Positions 25,465-34,796 of a stretch of DNA of 64,000 nucleotides are shown one piece after another. Origin of the DNA: JAWKWH01 sp963669415 (lineage in GTDB: Bacteria > Pseudomonadota > Alphaproteobacteria > Rhizobiales > Rhizobiaceae); contig CAXXPS010000002.1 in NCBI GenBank assembly GCA_963669415.2, positions 1,054,001 to 1,118,000 on the forward strand. The letters are read 5' to 3'. The position numbers and the translations under genes were made by a program. Below the pieces are notes generated by a model. It had not been told where the DNA came from. It saw only the letters and a list, made by a program, of their open reading frames with translations, and searched no databases. How positions within the stretch are numbered: position 1 is the stretch's first letter; each line of letters opens with the position of its first letter.

Positions 25465-26109
25465 TTACCCGCCGATGGCGGCTTCTCGACCGCGCAACTC
25501 GCGATAGTAGGCCCACAACAGGCGTGCAGCGACGCTGCGCCATGGCTTCCATGATTCGGCGATCGCATATAGCGCTTTGTCGTTGGGGCGGGCATCATGT
25601 CCGAACGCATCCGCTACGGCAGCCTGAAGAGCAATATCCTTGGCCGGAAAGACGTCGGGATGACCAGCACATACCAACAGGTAGACCTCGGCGGTCCACG
25701 GACCAATACCCGGGATTGCAGTTAATCCAGCGATCGCTTCATTGGCGTCGAGAGAACATACCGCCTGCAAATCCAACGCGTCGATCTCGATCGCCCGGGC
25801 TGTCGCCACAATGGTCTTCTGCTTTGGTCGCGACAGGCCCGCCTGCCGGAAAACCCCGTCATCGGCTTCTAGTACTGCAAGCGGAGACAGGGGATCGAGC
25901 AGCCCGGTAAAGCGGCCAAAAATCGCATCTGCGCTCGCTCTCGAGACTTGTTGGGAAACGATGATGGATACCAGGCTCTCAAAGCCGGGCGGTGAACGGC
26001 GCAGCGGAATCTCTCCCGCCAGATTCCTGACGGTTGAAAGCCTCGCATCAAGGGCGCACAAGGCGTTGAGGCCCGCAGTAATGTCGTCTTCGCAGTCGAT
26101 CAGCCGCAT
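25465..26109 (-). CDS. DNA-3-methyladenine glycosylase, AlkA/HhH-GPD type
   Basis: A 214-residue base-excision enzyme of the HhH-GPD superfamily. The helix-hairpin-helix is AIPGIGPWTAEVYLLV, and the catalytic Asp lies downstream in PAKDIALQ. It is shorter than E. coli AlkA because it lacks the N-terminal TATA-like domain, as do many alphaproteobacterial forms. It removes alkylated purines. It is divergent from gluQRS, sharing a 63-bp promoter region. Confidence 0.88.
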   Translation of the reverse strand: MRLIDCEDDITAGLNALCALDARLSTVRNLAGEIPLRRSPPGFESLVSIIVSQQVSRASADAIFGRFTGLLDPLSPLAVLEADDGVFRQAGLSRPKQKTIVATARAIEIDALDLQAVCSLDANEAIAGLTAIPGIGPWTAEVYLLVCAGHPDVFPAKDIALQAAVADAFGHDARPNDKALYAIAESWKPWRSVAARLLWAYYRELRGREAAIGG

Positions 26110-26172
26110 GGATGTCCTTTCATCGTCGACCGGAAAAGGGTAGCAATCCGCGGCGCACCATTCCAGCAGCGG

Positions 26173-27057
26173 ATGTCAGTAGAGATGGAAAAGCCGATTT
26201 TTCGCTTTGCCCCCAGTCCAAACGGCTATCTTCACCTCGGCCATGCCTTGTCGGCGCTGGAAAACAAACGCCTGGCCGAGCAGACAGCGGGCAGTCTGCT
26301 TCTTCGCATCGACGATATCGATCTCTCGCGTGCGCGGCCGGAATTCGAATTAGCGATATCAGAGGATTTGGCCTGGTTGGGAATCGAGTTTGACGGTCCG
26401 ACAAGGCGTCAATCCGATCACTTAACCGACTACCAGGAAGCTCTCGACACGTTGAAAGACGAAGGACTTGCCTACCCGGCTTTCATGAGCCGCGCCGAAA
26501 TTCGCGACCATGTCTCCGCTGCAGAGGCGGCGGGAGATTCCTGGCCGCGCGATCCCGATGGCGCTCCGCACTATCCCGGGGTGGACAGGGAACTTGAAGA
26601 ATCTGAACGGATTGTTCGCATCGCCGCCGGTGCACCCTATTCTTGGCGTTTGGACATGGCAGCAGCGCTTTCGCGTGTTTCCACACCCATTCATTGGCTG
26701 GAAAGTGGCGCAGGTCCGAACGGGGAGACCGGCCAAGTCGTGGCGAACCCGAATTTGTGGGGCGACGCCATCCTGGCCCGTCGCGACGCTCCTGCCAGCT
26801 ATCATCTCTCTGTAGTGGTCGACGATGCGGTGCAGGGAATATCCGACGTGGTCAGGGGCCGCGACCTGTTTCACGCAACGTCAATTCACCGCCTGTTGCA
26901 GGAATTGCTGGGGCTCCCCGTTCCGCACTATCATCACCACCGCTTGCTTCTGGATGCGGATGGCAGGAAACTCTCCAAGAGCCGGGAAGATACGTCTATA
27001 CGCGACCTGAAATCGGCAGGCCTGAGCCCCGCCGACGTAATTCGATTGATCAATTAG
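26173..27057 (+). CDS. gluQ: glutamyl-Q tRNA(Asp) synthetase
   Basis: A 294-residue truncated class I synthetase. The HIGH-type motif is in FRFAPSPNGYLHLGHAL and the KMSKS-type motif in KLSKSRED. It ends before an anticodon-binding domain, which separates it from GltX. The enzyme attaches glutamate to queuosine at position 34 of tRNA(Asp). A VUT-type transporter at the right edge of the window, a possible queuosine precursor importer, would fit the same modification. Many members bind zinc, but I did not see a clear cysteine cluster here. Confidence 0.9.
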   Translation: MSVEMEKPIFRFAPSPNGYLHLGHALSALENKRLAEQTAGSLLLRIDDIDLSRARPEFELAISEDLAWLGIEFDGPTRRQSDHLTDYQEALDTLKDEGLAYPAFMSRAEIRDHVSAAEAAGDSWPRDPDGAPHYPGVDRELEESERIVRIAAGAPYSWRLDMAAALSRVSTPIHWLESGAGPNGETGQVVANPNLWGDAILARRDAPASYHLSVVVDDAVQGISDVVRGRDLFHATSIHRLLQELLGLPVPHYHHHRLLLDADGRKLSKSREDTSIRDLKSAGLSPADVIRLIN

Positions 27058-27063
27058 TTGATC

Positions 27064-27351
27064 TCAGAGCCGGGCAAGCACTGACTTGCTGATGGCCAGC
27101 ATTGCCAGACAGATGAAGGACCCGGCCAGCCCCGCAGCGATCGCCAGTTTGAGGTCTCTCAGATAAATCCCGTAGGAATTGGCGATGAAGATGCCGAGAA
27201 AGAATCCGGTTGTTATGATGACCGTGTTTCCGACGGCGCCAAATCCGTCGTCCCCCATCACGCCATCAAGCGCCATTCCGAGGAAGAATGACAGAATTGA
27301 GACGACGGCGATCGCCATCATCAGCCAACTGATGTCAAGATTCCAGATCAT
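27064..27351 (-). CDS. small membrane protein of unknown function
   Basis: A 95-residue protein with three hydrophobic segments (WLMMAIAVVSILSFFLGMAL, then TVIITTGFFLGIFIA, then LAIAAGLAGSFICLAML) and no recognised motif. ATG 27351 has GGAAGGTCGGGG upstream. The family looks like the short inner-membrane proteins common in Rhizobiales next to gluQRS. It is convergent with gluQRS, six bases apart. No function can be given. Confidence 0.65.
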   Translation of the reverse strand: MIWNLDISWLMMAIAVVSILSFFLGMALDGVMGDDGFGAVGNTVIITTGFFLGIFIANSYGIYLRDLKLAIAAGLAGSFICLAMLAISKSVLARL

Positions 27352-27485
27352 GCCCCGACCTTCCGTTACCTGTTGAGCAACGACAGCGCGTACTTGTGAC
27401 ACACTCTGGATAAATTAGAATATTCAGGTTTAGATTCAGTTATCAAAACACCATCAATTTGTATCAAATCCGGAGCAGCGGAACG

Positions 27486-28376
27486 TTGAATTTCCTTTTC
27501 TATGCGCCGGCTTTGTTCGTGTTCCTGTGGGCCTCCGGCTTCATCGGCGCTCGCTACGCAATGCCTTGGGCGGAGCCTTTCTCCTTTCTGGCGCTTCGCT
27601 TTCTCTTAGCGATGGTGCTGTTGGGGATTTTCGTTCCGTTCTTTCACCGCGCAGCCAATTGGAGCTTGAGGGCTGCATGTCACTCGGCAATTGCCGGAGT
27701 GTTGCTTCATGGTGTGTATCTGGGCGGTGTTTTTTGGTCCATCGACCAGGGCATGCCGGCCGGCTTGGCTGCATTACTGGTTGGCCTTCACCCTCTGTTG
27801 ACAGCACTGGCAGCCGGACCGGTCCTGGGCGAACAGGTTTCAATACGACATTGGATCGGTCTGGTTGTCGGATTTATCGGCGTGGTCCTGGTGCTGGCAC
27901 CCGATCTCGGCTCCTTTGTTCAAGGAGTAAATTGGGCAACTTTTGCAGCATCTTTAATTTCAGTCATCGGACTTAGCGCCGGAACGTTGTGGCAAAAGCG
28001 GTACGTCCGCCAGGACGACCTGCTTACCGGCACATGCCTCCAGTATATGGGGGCAACCCTTTTCACAGCCACATTGGGAATGATGTTGGAAGACCAGGTT
28101 TTTGTATTTTCAGGAGAATTGGTCTTCGCGTTTGCCTGGCTGGTTCTCGTCATGTCGGTCGGCGCAATTCTATTGCTGATGTACCTGATCCGTGAAGGTC
28201 AGGCATCGCGGGTCTCATCTCTGTTCTACCTGGTTCCCGCTACTACCGCCGTGCAGGCATGGATCCTGTTCGGCGAAACACTCAGCCTGATCCAGATTGG
28301 TGGAATGGTGATTGCCGGCCTGGGCGTCGCACTGGCCCTGTTTCAGCCCCGGGTTCTCGCACGGGCATCGCGGTAA
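27486..28376 (+). CDS. DMT (EamA) family transporter
   Basis: About 296 residues with ten predicted membrane helices in two EamA repeats. The first repeat holds FLWASGFIGARYAMP and the second LIREGQASRVSSLFYLVP, both family landmarks. The start is uncertain: TTG 27486 with GGAG ten bases upstream is preferred, and TTG 27459 is the alternative. Substrates of this family include amino acids and other metabolites, usually exported. Its end overlaps the end of the YihY gene by 34 bases on the other strand. Confidence 0.87.
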   Translation: MNFLFYAPALFVFLWASGFIGARYAMPWAEPFSFLALRFLLAMVLLGIFVPFFHRAANWSLRAACHSAIAGVLLHGVYLGGVFWSIDQGMPAGLAALLVGLHPLLTALAAGPVLGEQVSIRHWIGLVVGFIGVVLVLAPDLGSFVQGVNWATFAASLISVIGLSAGTLWQKRYVRQDDLLTGTCLQYMGATLFTATLGMMLEDQVFVFSGELVFAFAWLVLVMSVGAILLLMYLIREGQASRVSSLFYLVPATTAVQAWILFGETLSLIQIGGMVIAGLGVALALFQPRVLARASR

Positions 28377-29197
28377 CGTCTTATGGCTGCGTTGAACTCT
28401 CCGCCCAGAATGAAAATTGCCGACAGGATGTAGAGGAACACCACCGCAATCATCATGGAAGCCAGTCCGGCATAGGTCGTCGCATAGGTCGAGAAACTCT
28501 CCAAATACAGTGCAAACAGATAGGAGCCTACCATCCAGGCCAGCAGCGTGATGCAAATGCCCGGAATGACATGGCGGAATCGCCTTTTTCCTGCCGGCAG
28601 CCAAAAATGAACAACGATGAGAGCCACGATGATCAGGAAGGATGCAACAGAAACCCGCCACACAGCGCCGCCTCCAACATAGGGAACGAGCCACGGCAGA
28701 TGCTTTTCGGCAAATTCGGTGGCAAGCGGCGCCAATACAAGCAGGTAGCTAACCGCCAGGAAAGTTGCTGTTGCGATCATGACAAATACAAGGCTTTGGG
28801 CCCGCCGGAACCACAGGCTGCGCGGCTCGCCGACACGATAAGCCCGATTGAGCGAAGTGCGAAGCGCCTCCACACCGTTGGAAGCAAAAAAACCCGTTGC
28901 GATTAGACTGATCGCCAAAAATCCACTGCGCTGCACAGTAAGGACGTTGTGCACTTCCAGAGCAATTGGCGCGGCTATCTGGTCGGGCCAGGTCTCAAAT
29001 ATGAGGTCGACGACCGCACCGGACAGCGAATCAGCGCCGACAAACCCGGCAAGAGTGGTTACGAATATCAGGAACGGAAACAGTGCCATGAGCGAACTTA
29101 TTGCCAGATGGCTCGCCATCGCCCATCCGTCATCATCGTTGAAATGCCCGAATGCGTCATAGACAACGCGTTTGATGGCAACGATTGTGCGAAGCAT
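28343..29197 (-). CDS. YihY/virulence factor BrkB family membrane protein
   Basis: A 284-residue inner-membrane protein with about six helices. The conserved N-terminal region is GWAMASHLAISSLMALFPFLIF, and a central stretch reads FFASNGVEALRTSLNRAY. It was once called RNase BN by mistake; the function is unknown, probably an envelope role. The basic tail is typical. It is convergent with the DMT gene, overlapping its last 34 bases. Confidence 0.88.
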   Translation of the reverse strand: MLRTIVAIKRVVYDAFGHFNDDDGWAMASHLAISSLMALFPFLIFVTTLAGFVGADSLSGAVVDLIFETWPDQIAAPIALEVHNVLTVQRSGFLAISLIATGFFASNGVEALRTSLNRAYRVGEPRSLWFRRAQSLVFVMIATATFLAVSYLLVLAPLATEFAEKHLPWLVPYVGGGAVWRVSVASFLIIVALIVVHFWLPAGKRRFRHVIPGICITLLAWMVGSYLFALYLESFSTYATTYAGLASMMIAVVFLYILSAIFILGGEFNAAIRRYRDARARTRG

Positions 29198-29282
29198 TCG
29201 GACGGTTTCTCCCTATGTCCAGGGCCAAGCCCCATATGAAAAGGATTGCATCGCCTTGGCAAGTTTGCGAGAGCCCTGCGAC

Positions 29283-30116
29283 ATGAACAACAAACGCAGC
29301 ATCATCGTTACTGGCGCATCTTCGGGCATTGGCGCGCATTGCGCTCGTGCGCTGGACCGCGATGGCTGGCGCGTATTCGCCACAGCACGAAAACCGAAAG
29401 ACATTGCCGCGCTCCAGGCTGATGGAATCGAAACCTACTATCTGGACTATACCGAGCCGAAATCGATCGAGACCCTGGTGACAACCGTTTTGGAGGCTAC
29501 TGGAGGAACGCTGGATGCTTTGTACAATAACGGCGCCTATGCCCAGGCGGGTGCGGTGGAAGACCTGCCGGTCGAAGCGTTGCGGGCCCAGTTCGAGGCC
29601 AATCTGTTTGGCTGGCACGACCTGACCAAGCGGATCGTGCCGGTTATGCGTGATCAGGGCCATGGTCGGATCGTCCACTGTTCCTCCATTCTCGGACTGG
29701 TTCCGCATGCTTATCGCGGTGCATATGCATCGTCGAAATTTGCGCTGGAAGGACTGATGCTGTGCCTGCGCGCAGAGCTTGAGGGTTCGGGAATCCATGT
29801 CTCAATGATTGAGCCAGGGCCCGTGCGCTCGAAAATCGCAACCAACGGTCTGCCATGGATTCGCAAATTTATCGACCTTGAGGGCTCGGTGCACCGTGAT
29901 GCCTACCAGGATCAGCTCAAACGCCTGACACAAGGCGGGACAAAGTCTCGGCTCAGAGGCGAACCCGAAGATGTTTATAAAGTGCTCAATCATGCGCTGA
30001 CCTCCAACCGCCCAAAACCGCATTATGTGGTGACGATACCGGCCAAAATCGGCGCGCTTTTGAAACGGTTGCTTCCGCCAGGCCTGCTTTATCGAACCGT
30101 TGCCATGCGCGATTGA
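29283..30116 (+). CDS. SDR family oxidoreductase
   Basis: A 277-residue short-chain dehydrogenase: TGASSGIG at about 10-17, NNGAYAQ as the NNAG equivalent, catalytic Ser in CSSILG, and YASSKFA for Tyr-x-x-x-Lys. ATG 29283 begins the family homology; an upstream frame to 29172 overlaps the divergent YihY start. The subgroup with a longer C-terminus acts on lipids or steroids, but no substrate can be set here. Confidence 0.85.
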   Translation: MNNKRSIIVTGASSGIGAHCARALDRDGWRVFATARKPKDIAALQADGIETYYLDYTEPKSIETLVTTVLEATGGTLDALYNNGAYAQAGAVEDLPVEALRAQFEANLFGWHDLTKRIVPVMRDQGHGRIVHCSSILGLVPHAYRGAYASSKFALEGLMLCLRAELEGSGIHVSMIEPGPVRSKIATNGLPWIRKFIDLEGSVHRDAYQDQLKRLTQGGTKSRLRGEPEDVYKVLNHALTSNRPKPHYVVTIPAKIGALLKRLLPPGLLYRTVAMRD

Positions 30117-30180
30117 CCGGGTCCGGCGCAATCATGGATATTGGTGACAAAGCAATTGCTCACCCGAAACAGGATTCCTG

Positions 30181-30375
30181 ATGTCATATGTGTTCATGGT
30201 GTTGGCCGCCCTTGTCATGGCCACGGTCGTTTTTGTGCTTTTGCGCGGACTGATCAACATGATGAAGGGTGGTTCCGGCAATACGTCCAACAAACTGATG
30301 CAAGCGCGTGTCATCCTGCAATTCGTTGCTATCGTGCTGATATTGCTGACTGTTTATTTCATGCGGGGAAGCTGA
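30181..30375 (+). CDS. twin transmembrane protein, HIG1-like
   Basis: A 64-residue protein made of two helices (VFMVLAALVMATVVFVLL and LQFVAIVLILLTVYFM) joined by a short basic loop ending NKLMQARVILQFVAI. This is the pattern of HIG1-domain proteins, which bind respiratory complexes in mitochondria and some alphaproteobacteria. It sits four bases before the cobalamin adenosyltransferase gene, an arrangement I recall as common in Rhizobiales. Confidence 0.78.
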   Translation: MSYVFMVLAALVMATVVFVLLRGLINMMKGGSGNTSNKLMQARVILQFVAIVLILLTVYFMRGS

Positions 30376-30379
30376 CGCG

Positions 30380-30961
30380 ATGGTCGTTCTGAACAAAATC
30401 TACACAAAGACCGGTGATGACGGCACGACGGCACTGGGCACCGGAGAACGCCGCGCCAAATATGATGCCCGGGTTTCCGCCTACGGCACCGTTGATGAGG
30501 CGAACGCATGTATCGGGATAGCGCGCATCCATACCGCGGTCGCCGACGCCGAGGTTGATGCGATGTTGGCCCGGATTCAAAACGACCTGTTTGACCTCGG
30601 CGCCGATCTGGCGACGCCTGAGAGCGACGAAAAGCCGGCATTCGAACCGCTTCGGGTCATCGAAACGCAAGTCGAAAGGCTGGAAAAAGATATCGATGCG
30701 CTCAACAAGAGGCTCGAACCCCTGCGCAGCTTTGTTCTGCCAGGTGGTTCGCCCGGATCTGCGGCACTTCACCTGGCAAGAACCGTTGCCCGGCGCGCAG
30801 AGCGGCAAATTGTCGAACTCGCCGACAGGACAGACGAGCAAGTGAACGACGCGGCTGTTAAGTACATGAATCGCGTGTCGGATTTCCTGTTCGTATCGGC
30901 CCGCTGCCTCAATGACAACGGCAAGGCCGACGTGCTATGGGTTCCTGGGGAGAACCGCTGA
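30380..30961 (+). CDS. cob(I)yrinic acid a,c-diamide/cob(I)alamin adenosyltransferase (PduO type)
   Basis: A 193-residue trimeric PduO-type enzyme. The N-terminal ATP-binding motif is YTKTGDDGTTAL. The conserved helix residues follow as GTVDEANACIG and, later, RTVARRAER and YMNRVSDFLFV. It makes adenosylcobalamin from reduced cobalamin and ATP. No B12 riboswitch is visible upstream, and the gene appears co-transcribed with the twin-helix protein. Confidence 0.92.
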   Translation: MVVLNKIYTKTGDDGTTALGTGERRAKYDARVSAYGTVDEANACIGIARIHTAVADAEVDAMLARIQNDLFDLGADLATPESDEKPAFEPLRVIETQVERLEKDIDALNKRLEPLRSFVLPGGSPGSAALHLARTVARRAERQIVELADRTDEQVNDAAVKYMNRVSDFLFVSARCLNDNGKADVLWVPGENR

Positions 30962-31013
30962 GGCGAATCGGGTACTATGACTAGTGGCCGGGGCGGTCGG
31001 GAACAGGCTTGCA

Positions 31014-31781
31014 ATGTTTATACCGCTTCATGACGCCAACAGTCTTGAGCATATAAAGCGTCAGTATGTGACGCTCGCATTGATTGCCATCAACATTGTC
31101 GCGTTCCTGGCAACAGGCTTGGGTGGACAATCCTATCTGCAGGCAAACGCATACGGGCTCGGCTTTACGCCGGTTGTTCTCAGCGACGGACAGCCAACAC
31201 CACCTTTCGTTTACGTCCCGGAATTGGCAACATATGTCAGCTACTCCTTTCTTCACGCAGACATCTGGCATCTGGGCGGAAACATGCTGTTTTTGTGGGT
31301 GTTTGGCGACAATGTGGAAGACGCACTTGGGCACTTTAAGTTTCTTCTGTTCTATTTGCTTTGTGCCGCAGCGGGTGCGTGGCTGCACGGCTTTGTGCTC
31401 CCGAGTTCAGATGTTCCGCTAATCGGCGCTTCTGGCGCGGTGGCAGGAATTGTCGCGGCCTATCTAGTCTTGCATCCACGCGTCAAAGTGTGGGTGCTGG
31501 TCCTCATGCGGCTGCCGCTGCGTCTGCCGGCGTTCATTCCGCTGTTATTCTGGGTTGGCTTCCAGGTTGTCATGTTCTTGGCGACTGATGGCGAAGCCGT
31601 TTCGTGGCCAGCGCATGTCGGCGGTATCGTCGCCGGAGCCGTGCTGGTCTGCTTCATGCGCCGAAGGGGGGTGCCGCTATTTGACCGGCAGATTGTTACG
31701 CCGGATGCAGTGGAAATCGCGACCGAGCCTTCTGAAGAGCCGCTGCGAAAACAATCGCAAATGCGCTGGGGCCGCCAATAG
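31014..31781 (+). CDS. rhomboid family intramembrane serine protease
   Basis: A 255-residue membrane protein with the rhomboid catalytic dyad: Ser140 in GASGAVAG and His201 in PAHVGG. The HADIWHLGGNM loop is near 81-91. About six helices are seen, and the tail after 215 is hydrophilic. It cleaves membrane helices inside the bilayer; its substrates are unknown. ATG 31014 is favoured over the GTG at 30984, which is followed by non-conserved residues. Confidence 0.9.
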   Translation: MFIPLHDANSLEHIKRQYVTLALIAINIVAFLATGLGGQSYLQANAYGLGFTPVVLSDGQPTPPFVYVPELATYVSYSFLHADIWHLGGNMLFLWVFGDNVEDALGHFKFLLFYLLCAAAGAWLHGFVLPSSDVPLIGASGAVAGIVAAYLVLHPRVKVWVLVLMRLPLRLPAFIPLLFWVGFQVVMFLATDGEAVSWPAHVGGIVAGAVLVCFMRRRGVPLFDRQIVTPDAVEIATEPSEEPLRKQSQMRWGRQ

Positions 31782-31822
31782 GGCGTTCGGCTGGCGGGAC
31801 AATTTGCCCACACAAATTCAGG

Positions 31823-31851
31823 TTGACGCAAACCCGCTGCTTAAATAGGTT
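31823..31851 (+). promoter_or_regulatory. candidate etfBA promoter
   Basis: TTGACG and TAGGTT are separated by 17 bases in the 243-bp gap before etfB. The -35 is strong and the -10 is weak. The leader would be about 165 bases. Nothing else is clear in this gap. Confidence 0.35.
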
Positions 31852-32024
31852 CCGCGCGATTTCCATTCGAGCCTGATACGGGTTTGCCAATTACCCGGCG
31901 ATGGCGCCAGACAATCCCAATTTGGTCGATTCGTGGCATCCGATGTCGGCTTTCGGCAAGTCTGGTCCGGGGGTCGGAGAGTAGGTAGCGCCGCAACGGT
32001 TGCACGTTCAGAAAGGATGAACGC

Positions 32025-32774
32025 ATGAAAGTCCTCGTTCCGGTAAAACGGGTCGTTGATTACAACGTCAAAATCCGCGTCAAGAGCGACGGGTCAGGCG
32101 TCGAACTGGCCAATGTGAAAATGTCCATGAACCCGTTCGACGAAATCGCCGTTGAAGAGGCTATCCGCATGAAAGAGGCGGGTACAGCCAGCGAGATTAT
32201 CGCGGTCTCCATCGGCCCGCAGCAAGCACAGGAAACCATTCGTACCGCATTGGCGATGGGTGCGGACCGCGGCATTCTGGTCAAGGTCGACGATCTGGTC
32301 GAACCGCTTACTGTCGCCAAGGTCCTTAAGGGTATCGTCGATGAAGAGCAGCCGGGTCTTGTCATCCTGGGCAAGCAGGCGATCGATGACGATGCCAATC
32401 AAACCGGCCAGATGCTGGCAGCGCTGCTCGGCTGGAGCCAGGGCACTTTTGCTTCTGAAATCGAAATCAATGGCGACAAAGCCAAGGTAACCCGTGAAGT
32501 CGACGGTGGATTGCAGACCATCGAAATTGCGATGCCAGCGATCGTAACCACCGATCTGCGATTGAACGAACCACGCTATGCTTCGCTCCCCAACATCATG
32601 AAAGCGAAAAAGAAACAGCTCGACGAAAAATCGGCAAGCGACTACGGCGTCGACACCGCGCCCCGTCTCAAGGTTTTGAAGACTGTTGAACCGGAAGGCC
32701 GCAAGGCCGGAGTGAAAGTGGAGTCTGTCGCTGAACTGGTTGACAAGCTCAAAAACGAAGCCGGCGTGCTGTAA
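32025..32774 (+). CDS. etfB: electron transfer flavoprotein subunit beta
   Basis: A 249-residue ETF beta subunit starting MKVLVPVKRVVDYNVKIRV. The AMP-binding adenosine motif is GADRGILV, the recognition loop that docks on acyl-CoA dehydrogenases is near PRYASLPNIMKAKKK, and the conserved NPFDEIA is present. It lies 15 bases before etfA. The dimer carries electrons from several flavin dehydrogenases to ETF:ubiquinone oxidoreductase. Confidence 0.95.
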   Translation: MKVLVPVKRVVDYNVKIRVKSDGSGVELANVKMSMNPFDEIAVEEAIRMKEAGTASEIIAVSIGPQQAQETIRTALAMGADRGILVKVDDLVEPLTVAKVLKGIVDEEQPGLVILGKQAIDDDANQTGQMLAALLGWSQGTFASEIEINGDKAKVTREVDGGLQTIEIAMPAIVTTDLRLNEPRYASLPNIMKAKKKQLDEKSASDYGVDTAPRLKVLKTVEPEGRKAGVKVESVAELVDKLKNEAGVL

Positions 32775-32789
32775 GGAAGGGATGATTAG

Positions 32790-33719
32790 ATGGCTATTTT
32801 GCTGATTGCCGAACACGACAACGAAACCCTTTCCGACCAGACCGCGAAGGCGATGGCTGCAGCCAGCCAGATCGGTGGCGATGTCCATGTGCTGGTTGCA
32901 GGGTCGGGCGCCAAGGGCGTAGCCGATCAGGCGTCGAAACTTTCCGGTGCATCCAAGGTGCTGCTGGCCGACGCTCCGGAATTGGAAGAGCGTCTTGCAG
33001 AACCCATGGCGGCGCTGATCGTTTCACTGGCTGACGGGTATGACGCGCTGGTCGCTCCCGCCACGACGATGGGAAAGAACGTCATGCCGCGGGCAGCCGC
33101 CCTGCTCGACGTCATGCAGATTTCCGATATCATCGCGGTCGACAGCGCCGATACATTTCAGCGCCCGATCTATGCGGGTAACGCGATCCAGACCGTGCAG
33201 GCAACCGATGCCAAGAAGGTGATTACCGTTCGTACTGCCGGTTTCCAGGCTGCCGGCATGGATGGATCAGCTTCGGTGGAAACCATCTCGGCTGCCGACA
33301 ACCCGGGGCTCTCGAGCTTCATTGAGAACAAGTTGTCGGAGAGCGACCGTCCGGAATTGACTTCGGCGAAGATCATCATATCGGGCGGACGGGCGCTCGG
33401 TTCTTCGGAGAAATTCGAAGAGGTCATTTTACCGGTCGCAGACAAGCTCGGCGCAGCAGTTGGCGCTTCAAGAGCAGCGGTTGATGCCGGCTACGCGCCC
33501 AACGACTGGCAGGTAGGCCAAACCGGCAAGGTCGTCGCTCCCGAACTCTACATCGCTTGCGGCATTTCCGGCGCCATTCAGCACCTGGCTGGAATGAAGG
33601 ATTCCAAGGTGATTGTGGCAATCAACAAGGATGAGGAAGCGCCGATCTTCCAGGTGGCAGACTATGGTCTGGTCGCCGATTTGTTTGATGTCCTGCCGGA
33701 GCTTGAAAAAGCACTCTGA
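32790..33719 (+). CDS. etfA: electron transfer flavoprotein subunit alpha
   Basis: A 309-residue ETF alpha subunit. The C-terminal FAD domain is intact: SGGRALGSSEKF, VGASRAAVDAGY, QVGQTGKVVAPELYIACGISGAIQH and AINKDEEAPIF. It forms the FAD-binding half of the ETF dimer. A clear terminator follows the stop. Confidence 0.95.
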   Translation: MAILLIAEHDNETLSDQTAKAMAAASQIGGDVHVLVAGSGAKGVADQASKLSGASKVLLADAPELEERLAEPMAALIVSLADGYDALVAPATTMGKNVMPRAAALLDVMQISDIIAVDSADTFQRPIYAGNAIQTVQATDAKKVITVRTAGFQAAGMDGSASVETISAADNPGLSSFIENKLSESDRPELTSAKIIISGGRALGSSEKFEEVILPVADKLGAAVGASRAAVDAGYAPNDWQVGQTGKVVAPELYIACGISGAIQHLAGMKDSKVIVAINKDEEAPIFQVADYGLVADLFDVLPELEKAL

Positions 33720-33741
33720 CGGATAGAAAATCCCAACCACG

Positions 33742-33774
33742 AAGCCGGGGCGGTAATTTCCGCTCCGGCTTTTT
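33742..33774 (+). terminator. rho-independent terminator after etfA
   Basis: AAGCCGGGGCGG pairs with CCGCTCCGGCTT over 12 positions (one G-T pair) around a 6-base loop. It is followed by a run of T residues. It lies 22 bases after the etfA stop and separates etfBA from the 3-hydroxybutyryl-CoA dehydrogenase gene. Confidence 0.88.
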
Positions 33775-33914
33775 GTTGCCTATTTTCCTGTACCACGGCA
33801 ATGTACCCGATGGATCGGTTTCTGGACCTTTTCAATCAACACAATTGCATCTAGTGTGCACTGCAACATAAATTGAAGACAAGGCCGTTCGAATAGCGGC
33901 GGTGGAACAGGGCC

Positions 33915-34796
33915 ATGAGCGGAAAATTCAAGACAGTCGGTATTATCGGCGCCGGGCAGATGGGTGGCGGGATTGCGCATGTCACAGCACAATCCGGTTA
34001 CAATGTGCTTTTGCATGACATATCCGAAGAGGCCATTCAAAAGGGAATTGCCACGATCAATGGAAACATGGCGAGGCAGGTTGGATCGGGCAAGCTGGAT
34101 GAGGAAGAGCGCGTGGCCGCAATGGCGCGGATTGCGCCAGCCTCGGATATGGAGGCCTTGGCTGGAACTGATCTGGTCATCGAAGCGGCCACCGAAGACG
34201 AGACCGTAAAGCGCAAGATATTCACCCAGCTTTGCGCCAAGCTTAATCCTGAAGCCGTCATCGCTTCCAACACGTCCTCGATCTCAATCACGAGGCTCGC
34301 CGCTCAAACAGACCGGCCCGAGCGCTTTATCGGTATTCACTTCATGAATCCGGTGCCGTTGATGAAGCTGGTCGAACTGGTGCGAGGCATAGCAACTGAA
34401 GACACGACATTCGAGGCAGCCAAGGAATTTGTTGGCAGTCTCGACAAGACAGTGACGGTGGCAGAAGATTTTCCGGCCTTCATCGTCAACCGCATACTCC
34501 TGCCGATGATCAACGAGGCGATCTACACGCTTTACGAAGGTGTCGGATCGGTGGACGCGATCGACACCGCGATGAAACTCGGTGCCAACCATCCGATGGG
34601 GCCGCTGCAACTGGCGGATTTCATTGGTCTGGATACCTGTCTGTCGATCATGCAGGTGCTGCATGACGGGCTGGCGGATTCCAAATACCGGCCGTGCCCG
34701 TTGCTGGTGAAATATGTCGAGGCCGGCTGGCTGGGGCGCAAAGCCGGGCGTGGATTTTATGATTATCGCGGTGAGGAACCGGTTCCGACGCGGTAG
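33915..34796 (+). CDS. hbdA: 3-hydroxybutyryl-CoA dehydrogenase
   Basis: A 293-residue single-domain 3-hydroxyacyl-CoA dehydrogenase. The NAD motif GAGQMGGGIAHV lies near 11-22. The catalytic His sits in GIHFMNPVPLMKLVE and the catalytic Glu just after it. The C-terminal domain has GRKAGRGFYDY. It oxidises 3-hydroxybutyryl-CoA to acetoacetyl-CoA, or the reverse, in polyhydroxybutyrate or fatty-acid metabolism. The placement beside etfBA is common in Rhizobiales. A possible promoter (TTGCAT at 33845, TAAATT at 33869) precedes it. Confidence 0.93.
   Translation: MSGKFKTVGIIGAGQMGGGIAHVTAQSGYNVLLHDISEEAIQKGIATINGNMARQVGSGKLDEEERVAAMARIAPASDMEALAGTDLVIEAATEDETVKRKIFTQLCAKLNPEAVIASNTSSISITRLAAQTDRPERFIGIHFMNPVPLMKLVELVRGIATEDTTFEAAKEFVGSLDKTVTVAEDFPAFIVNRILLPMINEAIYTLYEGVGSVDAIDTAMKLGANHPMGPLQLADFIGLDTCLSIMQVLHDGLADSKYRPCPLLVKYVEAGWLGRKAGRGFYDYRGEEPVPTR

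Noticed and set aside
30117..30180. Cobalamin riboswitch before the adenosyltransferase unit
   Set aside because: The gap is only 64 bases and shows no B12-box-like sequence.
32094..32888. 264-codon open frame on the minus strand opposite etfB
   Set aside because: It is a shadow of the etfB reading frame with no ribosome site or known motif.
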